Of a stretch of 64,000 nucleotides of DNA, positions 6,267-14,948 are shown one piece after another. Numbering within the stretch: position 1 is the stretch's first letter; the number at the start of each line of letters is the position of its first letter. Position numbers and translations under genes: made by a program. Source of the stretch: Candidatus Hydrogenisulfobacillus filiaventi (lineage in GTDB: Bacteria > Bacillota > Sulfobacillia > Sulfobacillales > R501); contig LR778114.1 in NCBI GenBank assembly GCA_902809825.1, forward strand, positions 1,054,001 through 1,118,000, in the 5' to 3' direction. The notes under the pieces are model-generated. The model did no database searches and was not told the DNA's origin. It saw only the letters and a program-made list of their open reading frames with translations.

Positions 6267-8876
6267 GTGGGGTCCCGCAATGAGGCCGGCCTCGCGGCCG
6301 CTCCGGCTGCCACGACGCGGCCGGTGCTGCTGGCGGTCGACGGCCATAGCCTGCTGTTCCGTGCCTACCACGCCATGCCGCCGCTTACCCGCTCCGACGG
6401 CCTGCCCACCGGCGCCCTGCTCGGGTTCGCCAATATGCTCCTGCGGGTCATCCGGGAGGCTCAGCCTCAGGCGGTGGTGGTCTGCTGGGACTCGGGACGG
6501 CCGACCTTCCGCCATGCGGTGTACCCGGCCTACAAGGCTACGCGTCAGGAGGCTCCCCCCGAATTCCGCCAGCAGGTGGAGCTGGCTCATCAGCTGCTGG
6601 ATGCGCTGGGCATCCCGCGGCTGGCCGAACCCGGCTTCGAGGCGGATGACCTGCTGGGCAGCCTGGCCCGGCGCGCGCGCGAAGCGGGCTGGGAGGTGCG
6701 CATCGTGACCGGCGATCGCGACCTGCTGCAGCTGGTTCAACCCGGGGTGGAGGTCTGGCTTACCGCTGCCGGGCTGAAGGCGGTGGAACGGATGGACGCC
6801 GCAGCGGTGCGCCGCAAGCTGGGCGTGGACCCCGGCCAGGTGCCTGACCTCAAGGGCCTCATGGGCGACCCCTCCGACAACCTGCCCGGCGTCCCGGGAG
6901 TGGGGCAGAAAACCGCGGTGGCGCTGTTGCAACGCTTCCCCGACTTGGAGGCGCTCTTTGCCGGCCTGGACGGGGTAGAGCCGCGGGTTCGCCGGCGCCT
7001 GGAGGGGCAGGAGGCGGTGGCGCGGCAGTCCCGCGACCTGGCCACCATCCGCCAGGATGTGCCGGTTCCCTGGCCGCCGGCCGCGGCTCCCTTCCAACTG
7101 CGGGCCACGCCGGAGGCGCTGGCCTTCCTCGAGTCCATGGAGATGCGGACGGTGGCGGAACGGCTGAAGGACCGTGAGCAGCCGGAGGCCCCGGCTGCGA
7201 CGGCACTGCCGGACCCCGTTCCGGAACCGCCGGCCGCGGTGCCGGAGTGGACGGCCTGGCCCACGGAAGCGGCGGCGGTGGCCTTATTGCCCGACGGGGA
7301 CGCGGGATGGTGGGGATTTGCTCCCGGCCGCGGGAGCGGCCGCTGGCCCCGCCCGGCCCTGCCGGAGGCCGGGGGACAGCGCCGGGCGGGCTGGGGGGTG
7401 AAGGCGTTCTGGCGGCAGGCCTGGGAAGGCCGCAGACCGGAGCCCGCGCTCAGCGACGACGTTAAGATCATGGCCTACCTGGCTAATCCCGAGCGCAGCC
7501 GCTATGAGCTGGACGACCTGCTGGCCGATGCCGGGCTCACCGGGGCCGAGGGCCGTGACCCCGGCCGGCGGGTCGCCGGCTTGTATCGGCTGTGGGAACG
7601 GCTGGATGCGGAGCTGGCGGCCGCCGGCATGGGGCGCCTGTACCGGGAGGTGGAACTGCCGCTGATCCCGATCCTGGCCCGCATGGAGGCGGTGGGGATC
7701 CGGATCGACCGCGACCGGCTGGTCGCCATCGGGGAGGCGCTGGCGGCCGACATTGCCCGCACCCAGGCCCGCATTTATGAGCTGGCGGGGACGGAGTTCA
7801 ACATCAACTCCCCTCAACAGCTGGCTGACGTGCTGTTCAGCAAGCTGGGCCTGCCCAGCGGGAAGCGCACCAAAACCGGTTTTTCCACGGACGCCGAGAC
7901 CCTGGAGCAGCTGGCGCCGGCCCACCCGGTGGTGGCGGAAATCCTGACCTTCCGGCAGCTGGTCAAGCTGCGCGGGACGTATGTGGACGGACTCCTGCCG
8001 CTCATCGACGCCGAGGGACGGGTGCACACCACCTTCCACCAGACGGGGACCGCTACCGGCCGCCTTTCCTCCAGCGATCCCAACCTCCAGAACATCCCCG
8101 TGCGCCTGCCCCTTGGCCGGCAGCTGCGCAGCGTGTTTCTGCCTTCCCCCGGCCGGGTGCTGCTGTCGGCCGACTATTCCCAGATCGAGCTCCGGATGCT
8201 GGCCCACCTGTCCGGGGATCCGGGCCTGATAGAAGCCTTCCGCAGCGGGGAGGATTTCCACCGCCGCACCGCGGCCGAGATCTTCGGCCTGGACCCGGCG
8301 GCCGTGGACGAGACCTGGCGCAGCCGGGCCAAGGCGGTCAACTTCGGTATCGTCTACGGCATCTCCGACTTCGGCCTGGCCCGGGACACCGGCGTCAGCC
8401 GGGAGGAGGCGCGCGATTACATCGAGCGCTACTTCGCCCGTTACCCGCGGCTCAAGGCCTACCTGGAGGAATTGAAGGAACAGGCGCGCACGCGGGGATA
8501 CAGCACCACCATCCTGGGGCGGCGCCGGCCCCTGCGGGACATCCACAGCCAGAACCGCATGCGGCGGCAGTACGCGGAACGGATGGCCATGAATTCGGTG
8601 ATTCAGGGCAGCGCCGCCGACCTCATCAAGGTGGCTATGGTGCGGCTGGCGGAGGCCTTCCGCGAGCGGGGTCTCAAGGCGGAGCTGGTGCTGCAGGTTC
8701 ATGACGAGCTCATCTGGGATACCCCCCTGGAGGAGGTGCCGGCCGTCGCAGAGCTGGCGGCCGTCCATATGACCTCCGCCCTGCCGCTGGCGGTTCCCCT
8801 GCAGGTGGACCTGAAGGCCGGCGACAACTGGGAGGCCATGCATCCGATCGGGGAACCGGCGCCGCCGGGGACCTAA
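6267..8876 (+). CDS. polA: DNA polymerase I
   Basis: Repair and Okazaki-fragment polymerase, about 869 aa. An N-terminal 5'-3' exonuclease domain (starting LLAVDGHSLLFRAY, with GVPGVGQKTA helix-hairpin-helix) is followed by a middle 3'-5' exonuclease-like domain and the family A polymerase. Polymerase motifs are motif A DYSQIELRMLAHLSGD (about 635), motif B KAVNFGIVYGIS (about 688) and motif C QVHDELIWD (about 810). The acidic DxE proofreading motif is absent: the segment reads AVALLPDGDAGWWGF, so proofreading is probably lost, as in several thermophilic Bacillus enzymes. The frame is open further upstream, but GTG at 6267 after GAGAGGGGACGG gives the normal N-terminus and lies downstream of the promoter. 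Confidence 0.95.
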   Translation: MGSRNEAGLAAAPAATTRPVLLAVDGHSLLFRAYHAMPPLTRSDGLPTGALLGFANMLLRVIREAQPQAVVVCWDSGRPTFRHAVYPAYKATRQEAPPEFRQQVELAHQLLDALGIPRLAEPGFEADDLLGSLARRAREAGWEVRIVTGDRDLLQLVQPGVEVWLTAAGLKAVERMDAAAVRRKLGVDPGQVPDLKGLMGDPSDNLPGVPGVGQKTAVALLQRFPDLEALFAGLDGVEPRVRRRLEGQEAVARQSRDLATIRQDVPVPWPPAAAPFQLRATPEALAFLESMEMRTVAERLKDREQPEAPAATALPDPVPEPPAAVPEWTAWPTEAAAVALLPDGDAGWWGFAPGRGSGRWPRPALPEAGGQRRAGWGVKAFWRQAWEGRRPEPALSDDVKIMAYLANPERSRYELDDLLADAGLTGAEGRDPGRRVAGLYRLWERLDAELAAAGMGRLYREVELPLIPILARMEAVGIRIDRDRLVAIGEALAADIARTQARIYELAGTEFNINSPQQLADVLFSKLGLPSGKRTKTGFSTDAETLEQLAPAHPVVAEILTFRQLVKLRGTYVDGLLPLIDAEGRVHTTFHQTGTATGRLSSSDPNLQNIPVRLPLGRQLRSVFLPSPGRVLLSADYSQIELRMLAHLSGDPGLIEAFRSGEDFHRRTAAEIFGLDPAAVDETWRSRAKAVNFGIVYGISDFGLARDTGVSREEARDYIERYFARYPRLKAYLEELKEQARTRGYSTTILGRRRPLRDIHSQNRMRRQYAERMAMNSVIQGSAADLIKVAMVRLAEAFRERGLKAELVLQVHDELIWDTPLEEVPAVAELAAVHMTSALPLAVPLQVDLKAGDNWEAMHPIGEPAPPGT

Positions 8877-8890
8877 GGGGAGGAGCAGTC

Positions 8891-9772
8891 ATGCCCGAGC
8901 TGCCGGAAGTGGAGACCATCCGGGCCTACCTGGACCCCGCCCTGCGCGGCCGCCGCATCCGGGCCGTCCTGCATCTCGACCCGCGCATGCTGAAACCGGT
9001 CGGCGGCTGGGGGACCAGCGTCCCCGCGCTGCGCCGGGTTCTGACCGGCGCCTGCATCCGGGCGGTGGAGCGGCGGGGCAAGTTTCTGACCCTGCCGCTG
9101 GAAGTGGGGGGACGGCTGGTCCTGCACCTGGGCATGAGCGGGCGGCTGGTCCTCACCGGCCCGGGGACCGCCCCGCTCCCCCACACGCATCTGGTGCTGG
9201 AGGTGGCGGGCGCGGGGGAGCTGCATCTGACCGATCCGCGCCGGTTCGGCCGCATTGGCTGGCTACCGGCGCAGGCCCCGGAAATCGGGGCGGTGCTGGG
9301 CCTGGGTCCGGAGCCGCTGGGAGACGGCTGGGACGCCGGGGTGCTGGCCCGCCGCCTCGCCGGCCGCCGCGCGCCCCTCAAGGCCCTGCTGCTGGACCAG
9401 CGGGTGGTGGCGGGACTGGGCAACATCTACAGCGATGAGGCCCTGTTTGAAGCCCGCCTGGCCCCGGATCGTCCCGGCGGCGACTTGACGCCGGATGAGG
9501 TGGGGCGGCTGGCCCGGGCGGTGGTCACCGTCCTGCAGCGCTCCCTGGCTCACGGGGGGACCAGCTTTTCGGACTATGTCGATGCCCTCGGCCATCCCGG
9601 CCGCAACCAGGAGTACCTGCAGGTGTACGGGCGGGCGGGGAAGCCCTGCCCGGCCTGCGGGAGCCTGGTGGCCTCCCGGTCCGTGGGCGGGCGCACAGCC
9701 CATTTCTGCCCGGCCTGTCAGGGGCCCGGGGCGGGGTGGGCCGTAAGGGAGGAACGGCATGCAACAGTTTAG
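8891..9772 (+). CDS. mutM: formamidopyrimidine-DNA glycosylase
   Basis: Base-excision repair glycosylase/AP lyase removing oxidised purines such as 8-oxoguanine. The N-terminus MPELPEVETI supplies the catalytic Pro2 and Glu3. The helix-two-turn-helix segment KALLLDQRVVAGLGNIYSDE is present. A C-terminal zinc finger with CPAC (from about residue 253) and CPAC (about 273) completes the fold. 293 aa, slightly long at the C-terminus. GGGGAGGAG precedes ATG by 7 bases, 14 bases after polA; a polA-mutM pair is a common Bacillota arrangement. Confidence 0.96.
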   Translation: MPELPEVETIRAYLDPALRGRRIRAVLHLDPRMLKPVGGWGTSVPALRRVLTGACIRAVERRGKFLTLPLEVGGRLVLHLGMSGRLVLTGPGTAPLPHTHLVLEVAGAGELHLTDPRRFGRIGWLPAQAPEIGAVLGLGPEPLGDGWDAGVLARRLAGRRAPLKALLLDQRVVAGLGNIYSDEALFEARLAPDRPGGDLTPDEVGRLARAVVTVLQRSLAHGGTSFSDYVDALGHPGRNQEYLQVYGRAGKPCPACGSLVASRSVGGRTAHFCPACQGPGAGWAVREERHATV

Positions 9773-9965
9773 CCTGCTGCTCGAAAGCGAAGCCGAGGCC
9801 CGGGCGGTGATGGCGCGCCTGTGGGACAAGATGAAGGTGCGGGGGGAGATTCAGATGGTCCCGATGGCGGTGGAGGGGCGGACCGCCTACAAGCTGGACG
9901 TCATCACGGAGAAGGACCTGACGCCCGCCCAGCTGGAGAAGCTGCCCGGGAAGCGGTTGTCGTGA
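9759..9965 (+). CDS. small conserved-looking protein, unknown function
   Basis: 68 aa, not recognised. It overlaps the mutM end by 14 bases and the next gene by 4, so it is translationally coupled and very likely real. GGGAGGAACGGC precedes the ATG. It is predicted alpha/beta, soluble and charged, with alternating segments LLLESEAEARAVMARLWDKM and YKLDVITEKDLTPAQLEKL. There are no cysteines and no signal peptide. Confidence 0.65.
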   Translation: MQQFSLLLESEAEARAVMARLWDKMKVRGEIQMVPMAVEGRTAYKLDVITEKDLTPAQLEKLPGKRLS

Positions 9966-11269
9966 CCGCCCGCACTGCCTGGCCCTGGGTGCTGCTGGCG
10001 GTCTCCCTGCTGCCCGGCCTGCTGGCGGTGCGGCCGGCGGCCGTGGCGCCGTCCCATCCGGATGGCGGACAGGTCACCCTGGCGGTGCCGCAGCCCGCCG
10101 GCAGCCTGGATCCCGCGGCGGCCGCCAATCTGGCGGAACGGATGACGGCGATCAACGTGTTCGGGACTCTCGTCCGCCTGGGGCCGCAGGGGCAGGTCGA
10201 GCCTGGCCTGGCCCGGGTGGTGCAGGCGGGGCCCGACCGCCTGGTGCTGTCGGTGGCGCCGCGGCCCCTGACCGGGGGCGGCCGCCTCAGCGCGGCCCTG
10301 GCGGTGGAGGCCCTGGCCCGCACCCTCTGGCCGGGGGTGCGGACCCCCGCGACAGCCGCCCTGCTGGCCCCGCTGGTCGGTAGCGGGCGGGTGGAGAAGG
10401 GGCAGGCGCGCTACCCCTCGGGAGCCCGGCCGGTGGCCGGACATCCGGACCTGCTGGTCCTGGAGGCCCGCCGGGGACAGGCCGGCATCCTGTTGCGTAA
10501 CCTGGCCGACCCCCGCCTGGCGCTGGTGCCGCCGGCCGACCAGGCGGATGGGCAGGGATACTGGCAACGGGAGGATTTGTTCGGGGCCGGGGGATGGAGG
10601 CTGGCCGCCTGGGAGCCGGGCGGCAGCCTGCGCTTCCGGGCGCTGGATCCCTCCGCGCCCGTCCAGTCGGTCACCCTGCTGCCATTCGCATCCTGGCCCC
10701 AGGGGCTGCTGGCGTTCCGCAACGGGATGGTACAGGTCCTGCCGGTTCCGCCGTCCCGTTGGGCGGGGTTCCGGCCGCCGCCTGGCGGGCGCCTGCAGCT
10801 GGCGCGGACCGGGACCCTGACCTGGTATTGGAACCCCCGGGGGCCGCGCACTGCGCCCCTCAGCCTGCAGCTGCCGGAATGGCCCCGGGGACTGCTGGAC
10901 GGGCGGCTGCCGTCCTTGTCCCGGGCTTGGCCGGCGGGGCTGCACCCGCTGGGCCAGGGCCATCTGGACCTCTGGGTGAATGCCGCGGACGGGGAGGCGG
11001 TCGCCCTGGCCCGCCGCCTGGCCCGCCTGACACGCGGGCAGGTGGTGCCGGTGGTAGTGCCGGCCTCCACCCTCGACCAGGGCGTGCAGGCGGGGACGGT
11101 GCCGGCCTACCTGGGCCGGAAGGACCGTTTCCGCCGGCGGGGGCCGGCGTTGCCGGTAGCGCCGGCGGCCACCGCCTGGCTGGTGGCGCCGGGCCTTGGG
11201 CTGCGCACAACAGACGGGCTGCCGCTGTGGTCCTCCCTGCACCCGTTCCTCCCGGGCGGTCGCCGCTGA
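9962..11269 (+). CDS. family 5 extracellular solute-binding protein-like, orphan
   Basis: About 435 aa. After an N-terminal hydrophobic segment (residues 6-27, signal peptide or anchor, no lipobox cysteine) comes a region typical of oligopeptide-type ABC binding proteins: GSLDPAAAANLAERMTAINV, then FGTLVRLGPQGQVEPGLA and ALARTLWPGVRTPATAALLAPLVGS. The rest is shorter and more divergent than OppA-like proteins. No ABC permease or ATPase gene is adjacent, so it may have a scaffold or signalling role instead of transport. GTG at 9962 overlaps the previous stop (GTGA); the frame is open upstream but lies inside the previous gene. It overlaps coaE by one base. Confidence 0.6.
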   Translation: MTARTAWPWVLLAVSLLPGLLAVRPAAVAPSHPDGGQVTLAVPQPAGSLDPAAAANLAERMTAINVFGTLVRLGPQGQVEPGLARVVQAGPDRLVLSVAPRPLTGGGRLSAALAVEALARTLWPGVRTPATAALLAPLVGSGRVEKGQARYPSGARPVAGHPDLLVLEARRGQAGILLRNLADPRLALVPPADQADGQGYWQREDLFGAGGWRLAAWEPGGSLRFRALDPSAPVQSVTLLPFASWPQGLLAFRNGMVQVLPVPPSRWAGFRPPPGGRLQLARTGTLTWYWNPRGPRTAPLSLQLPEWPRGLLDGRLPSLSRAWPAGLHPLGQGHLDLWVNAADGEAVALARRLARLTRGQVVPVVVPASTLDQGVQAGTVPAYLGRKDRFRRRGPALPVAPAATAWLVAPGLGLRTTDGLPLWSSLHPFLPGGRR

Positions 11270-11868
11270 TGCGGGTGTTGGGGCTCACGGGCGGCATCGG
11301 GTCCGGCAAGAGCACGGCCGCCGCCGTGCTGGCCGGGATGGGGGTGCCGGTGGTGGACGCCGACCAGGTGGCCCGCCGGCTGCAGCAGCGGGGCGCTCCC
11401 GGCTGGCGCCGGGTGCGGGAGCTCTTCGGGTGGCCGGTGCTGCGCGCCGACGGGGAACTGGACCGCCCCCGCCTGGCGCGGTGGATCTTCACCGACCCGC
11501 AGCAGCGCGCCCGGCTGGATGCCGCCCTGCATCCCCTGATCGGGGCCGCCATCCGCGAGGACCTGCAGGAGCTGGAGGCCCACGGGGCCGACACGGCGGT
11601 GCTGGTGGCGCCACTACTGTTCGAGAGCGGGCTCGACCGGTTGTGCCGGCAGGTCTGGGTGGTGGAGGCTCCCTTCGCTCTGATCCTGGAGCGGCTGCGG
11701 GCCCGCGGACTGGCGGAGGCCGACGCCCGGGCCCGCATGGCAGCCCAGATGGCGCCGGCGGAGCGCCGGCGGCGGGCGCAGCTGGTGATCCCCAACGGCG
11801 GCAGCCGCGAGGAGCTGGCGGCCCGCGTGCAGGCCGCCTGGCAGCGGTTCCAGGAGGATGCCCGTTGA
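11269..11868 (+). CDS. coaE: dephospho-CoA kinase
   Basis: Last step of coenzyme A synthesis, phosphorylating the 3'-hydroxyl of dephospho-CoA. 199 aa, normal length. The Walker A motif GLTGGIGSGKST is at residues 5-16, followed by VVDADQVARRL, HPLIGAAIREDL and VLVAPLLFESGL, all family signatures. The start ATG at 11269 overlaps the previous stop by one base (TGATG). The polA-mutM-coaE-slt order is a familiar Bacillota operon. Confidence 0.95.
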   Translation: MRVLGLTGGIGSGKSTAAAVLAGMGVPVVDADQVARRLQQRGAPGWRRVRELFGWPVLRADGELDRPRLARWIFTDPQQRARLDAALHPLIGAAIREDLQELEAHGADTAVLVAPLLFESGLDRLCRQVWVVEAPFALILERLRARGLAEADARARMAAQMAPAERRRRAQLVIPNGGSREELAARVQAAWQRFQEDAR

Positions 11869-12452
11869 GGCGGGGCCGGCGGCTGCTGGCGGGACTCCTG
11901 CTGCTGACGGCGGTCTATCTGGGCCTCGCTCCCTGGCCCTACCGGCCCGCCATCCTGGCCGCGGCGCGGGAGGCCGGGCTGGACCCTCTGCTGGTGGCTG
12001 CGGTGGTCCGGGTGGAGAGCGGCTTTCGTGCCGGGGCCCGTTCGCGGCGGGGGGCAGTGGGGCTGATGCAGGTGGTACCGGCCACGGCCGCGTGGCTGGC
12101 GGCCAGCGGGCGTGTGCCCCTCCCGCCCCCGCCGGGGGTCCCGTTCAGCCGCTGGCTGGAGGAGCCGGCCGTGAACCTCACCTTCGGCAGCGCCTACCTG
12201 CGCTATCTGCTGGACCGCTACGACGGCAGCCTGGTGCTGGCCCTGGCCGCGTACAATGGAGGACCCGGCACGGTGCACCGCTGGCTGGAGGCCGGCCGCC
12301 TCCACCGCCGTGACCCGCGCCCGGGTGCCATCCCCTATCCCGAGACCCGGGCGTTCGTCCGCCGGGTGGAGGCGTATACCCGCTTCTACCGGTGGTGCTA
12401 CGGTTTCTGGTATGCCCGCCTGCCGGCGGGCCCACACTGGGGGCGGGGGTGA
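11865..12452 (+). CDS. lytic transglycosylase (SLT domain)
   Basis: Cell-wall enzyme cleaving the glycan strand of peptidoglycan with formation of 1,6-anhydro ends. 195 aa: an N-terminal hydrophobic segment (residues 6-20, signal or anchor) is followed by the SLT domain. The catalytic glutamate is in VVRVESGFRAGARSRRGAVG, followed by GLMQVVPATA and the AAYNGGPGTV motif. The start is TTG at 11865 with AGGAGG at the right distance, overlapping the coaE stop (TTGA). Confidence 0.9.
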   Translation: MRRGRRLLAGLLLLTAVYLGLAPWPYRPAILAAAREAGLDPLLVAAVVRVESGFRAGARSRRGAVGLMQVVPATAAWLAASGRVPLPPPPGVPFSRWLEEPAVNLTFGSAYLRYLLDRYDGSLVLALAAYNGGPGTVHRWLEAGRLHRRDPRPGAIPYPETRAFVRRVEAYTRFYRWCYGFWYARLPAGPHWGRG

Positions 12453-12456
12453 TCCC

Positions 12457-12618
12457 GTGGCCAAGATCCTGTCTGAAGCCACGAAGATGAAGCTGGGCGA
12501 ACGGTTGGGCGTCGCGGAGCTCGTACGCCGCGGCGGGTGGGGGGAAGTCCCGGCCCGTCAATGCGGGAACCTGGTACGGGAAGCGGTACGTCTGGCGGAG
12601 GAAACCCTGCAGAAGTAA
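12457..12618 (+). CDS. alpha/beta-type small acid-soluble spore protein-like
   Basis: 53 aa. The segment ERLGVAELVRRGGWGEVPAR followed by QCGNLVREAVRLAEETL parallels the SASP pattern ELG...GWGxLTxRExGxxGGxMVKRxIExAE, in which DNA-binding helices flank the glycines. The second glycine pair is degenerate here (QCGNLV). These proteins coat and protect spore DNA. GTG start, five bases after the transglycosylase stop, so apparently co-transcribed; a forespore promoter was not found. A strong terminator follows. The family call rests on short motifs. Confidence 0.65.
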   Translation: MAKILSEATKMKLGERLGVAELVRRGGWGEVPARQCGNLVREAVRLAEETLQK

Positions 12619-12624
12619 GCCCCC

Positions 12625-12656
12625 CGGCCCGGCGCGGCTGACGTGCCGGGCCGTTT
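12625..12656. terminator. bidirectional terminator between SASP and hom
   Basis: 9-bp stem CGGCCCGGC (12625-12633) and GCCGGGCCG (12645-12653) followed by TTT, between convergent genes. Confidence 0.7.
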
Positions 12657-12657
12657 G

Positions 12658-13866
12658 CTACCCGTCGCTGCCCGCTTCCTCCGGGTCCTCACGGGTTACG
12701 GCGGCAAACCCGGGATGCCGGGATAGCCAGTCCGCCACCTCGGCCACCGTCAGGGGCGGGGTCAGGTGCCAGGCCCGCGCCACCGGCTCCCACGGCACCC
12801 CTTCCGGCTCGGGGGCGTCCTCCCCTCCCAGCACCCAGAACTGTTCCCGCCACGGATCCGGTGCGAGGCGCACCGCCGCGTCGGCGGGGGCCTGCGGCGG
12901 CCGGTAACCGGCTGCCACCCGCACCAGGTCGGCCAGGACGGCATGGGCGGTGGCCAGGCCGCCGGCCCCGGGGCCGATGAGGGTGTAATCGCCGGTGGCG
13001 GTGCGCACGGCGATGGCGTTGTCCGGTCCTTTTAAAGAGGCGAACAGGTGGTCGGCCCCCATGGCCCGCGGCAGCACAGCCAGCTGCACGCAGCCGGCGC
13101 TGCAGTCCAGCACGGCTTGCGCCACCAGCCGCACCCGCAGGCCAATGCGGCGCATGCGGGCCAGGACCGCGGGACTGAGGGCTTCTATCCCGAGTACCGG
13201 CACCGCTTCCGGCCGCACGTCCACTCCCCAGACCTCCCGCACCAGCAGCACCAGCTTGCGGACGGCGTCCTGCCCGCTCAGGTCCGCGCCGGGGTCGGCC
13301 TCCGCATACCCCAGGCGCTGGGCCCGCCGCAGGGCCTGGGCAAAGTCAAGCCCCTCCTCCATGGCGTTGAGCATGAAGTTGGTGGTGCCGTTCAGCACGG
13401 CGCTGATGCTGTACACGGGGGTCAGGGCCAGGTGCGAGAGGAGGGGATCCAGCAGGGGGGTGCCTCCGGCCACGCTGGCCTCAAAGGCCAGGGCCACGCC
13501 CCGGCGGCGCGCCAGCTCAGCCAGGTCGGAGCCGTGATAGGCCAGGACCTCCTTATTGGCGGTCACCACGCTCTGCCCCTGTTCCATGGCGGCGGTGATG
13601 TAGGTCAGGGCCGGCTCCACCCCGCCCAGCACCTCCACCACGATATCGGCCGTGCGGTGGTCCAGAAGGTCCTCCGCGCGGGTGGTGAGGGGGATACCGG
13701 CATCCGGATGGCGGTCCGGGTTACGCACCAGGGCCCCCACCAGCACCAGCCGTTTGCCGGTCCGCGCCTCGATCCAGGGCCCGTGCTCGCGCAACAGCCG
13801 GGCGACCGCCTGCCCCACGGTCCCGAATCCCAAGAGCCCGATACGCACCTCTGCCAATGCGGTCAC
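12658..13866 (-). CDS. hom: homoserine dehydrogenase
   Basis: NAD(P)H-dependent reduction of aspartate semialdehyde to homoserine, the branch to threonine and methionine. Rossmann motif GLLGFGTVGQAVARLL at residues 10-25, VTANKEVLAYHG, catalytic-domain NGTTNFMLNAM and the YAEADPGADLSGQDAVRKLVL signature. At 402 aa it is shorter than the usual enzyme of about 430 aa. The last 70 residues do not show a clear ACT regulatory domain, so threonine feedback may be altered. ATG start preceded by GGAAAAGGAGTA. No thrC or thrB adjacent. Confidence 0.94.
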   Translation of the reverse strand: MTALAEVRIGLLGFGTVGQAVARLLREHGPWIEARTGKRLVLVGALVRNPDRHPDAGIPLTTRAEDLLDHRTADIVVEVLGGVEPALTYITAAMEQGQSVVTANKEVLAYHGSDLAELARRRGVALAFEASVAGGTPLLDPLLSHLALTPVYSISAVLNGTTNFMLNAMEEGLDFAQALRRAQRLGYAEADPGADLSGQDAVRKLVLLVREVWGVDVRPEAVPVLGIEALSPAVLARMRRIGLRVRLVAQAVLDCSAGCVQLAVLPRAMGADHLFASLKGPDNAIAVRTATGDYTLIGPGAGGLATAHAVLADLVRVAAGYRPPQAPADAAVRLAPDPWREQFWVLGGEDAPEPEGVPWEPVARAWHLTPPLTVAEVADWLSRHPGFAAVTREDPEEAGSDG

Positions 13867-13966
13867 GGCGGGTACTCCTTTTCCAATGTCGTCCCTTCCC
13901 GCGTCTCAGCCGGGCCTCTTCAGCCGTACCCGAGACCGCCCCTTGTGCTTTCCGGGACTAATCGAG

Positions 13967-13984
13967 CCCATGGTAGCGCAACCG
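13967..13984. repeat. 18-bp element shared with 16636-16653
   Basis: CCCATGGTAGCGCAACCG, identical to the copy at 16636-16653. Both copies lie in divergent intergenic regions. On the minus strand it reads CGGTTGCGCTACCATGGG with a possible -10 TACCAT, placing a start about 97 bases before hom. Confidence 0.6.
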
Positions 13985-14066
13985 TCCCGGCTTGAGAAGC
14001 CGGTTGCCGCGGCGCATAGCGGGGACGGCGCCGGCCATGCTAGGGCCAGGAGAGGGGGCGACGTGC

Positions 14067-14873
14067 GTGCAGCGCATGCGGGCGACGGCAGGGCTGCTGG
14101 CGGCTGCGGTCCTGGGGATGGGGGCGGCGCCGGCACCGGTGGTGGTGCCGCCCCCCGGGCAGGCCCAGGCGCAGATGCTGAAGCTGCCCTACCTCATGGC
14201 CAGCCGCACCACCACCTATTACCATGCCATCCCGTCCCAGGCCCGCAATATCGAGCTCCTGGCCCAGCGGCTCAACGGCACCGTGGTGGAGCCGGGGCAG
14301 GTGTTCAACTATTACGCGGTGGTAGGGCCCTACACCGCGGCCAACGGGTACGGGGAGGGGCGCATGTTCGTGGGCTGCAATATTGTGCCTTCCATCGGCG
14401 GCGGGGTCTGCCAGGGGGCCAGCACCCTGTACTCCGCTATCCTGCGTACCGGCCTGCCCGTGGTGGAGCGCCATCATCACAGCCTGACCGTGCCCTACCT
14501 CCCCCCGGGGGAGGACGCGACGGTGGCCGGTGACTACCTCAATTTCCGCTTCCGGAACAACCTGCGGGGTCCGGTCTTGATCGGGGCGAGTGCCGGCAAC
14601 CGCCATCTCACGGTGGCCATCTGGGGGCCGGTGCAGCCCCCGCCCATTGAAGTCCGGCACAAGGTGCTGAAGACCTTCCCCTACACCACCACCCGGCGGG
14701 TCAACCCGGCCCTGAAGCCGGGCGAGGAACGGGTGATCTTCCCGGGACAGGAAGGGGTGACGGTGGAGAGCTGGCTGGAAATCCGGGAACCCCAGGGGGT
14801 GGTCCGGCGGCCGCTCGGGATCGATCATTACCGTCCCAGCCCCCGGGTGGTGGAAGTGGGCCCCTCCGCCTGA
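14067..14873 (+). CDS. VanW family protein, exported
   Basis: 268 aa from the chosen GTG. A hydrophobic signal segment (residues 5-20) is followed by the VanW domain: LNGTVVEPGQVFNYYAVVGP, then GGGVCQGASTLYSAILRTGLPVVERHHHS and FRNNLRGPVLIGA. The domain is found in Gram-positive surface proteins, often with peptidoglycan binding; its biochemical function is not established. GTG at 14067 has AGGAGAGGGGG at the right spacing; ATG codons at 14037 and 14076 are alternatives. Divergent from hom. Confidence 0.85.
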   Translation: MQRMRATAGLLAAAVLGMGAAPAPVVVPPPGQAQAQMLKLPYLMASRTTTYYHAIPSQARNIELLAQRLNGTVVEPGQVFNYYAVVGPYTAANGYGEGRMFVGCNIVPSIGGGVCQGASTLYSAILRTGLPVVERHHHSLTVPYLPPGEDATVAGDYLNFRFRNNLRGPVLIGASAGNRHLTVAIWGPVQPPPIEVRHKVLKTFPYTTTRRVNPALKPGEERVIFPGQEGVTVESWLEIREPQGVVRRPLGIDHYRPSPRVVEVGPSA

Positions 14874-14895
14874 TCCCGGTGCTGCCGGCCTGCAC

Positions 14896-14910
14896 TACAA
14901 TCATGGTAGA
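14896..14910 (+). promoter_or_regulatory. putative -10 upstream of molybdopterin oxidoreductase
   Basis: TACAAT at 14896-14901 followed by ATGGTAGA at 14903-14910; no clear -35. The ATGGTAG string recurs in other intergenic regions of the window. Confidence 0.4.
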
Positions 14911-14948
14911 AGCCAGGCCGGTGCCGTCCGGGGAAGGGGAGAAGGACG

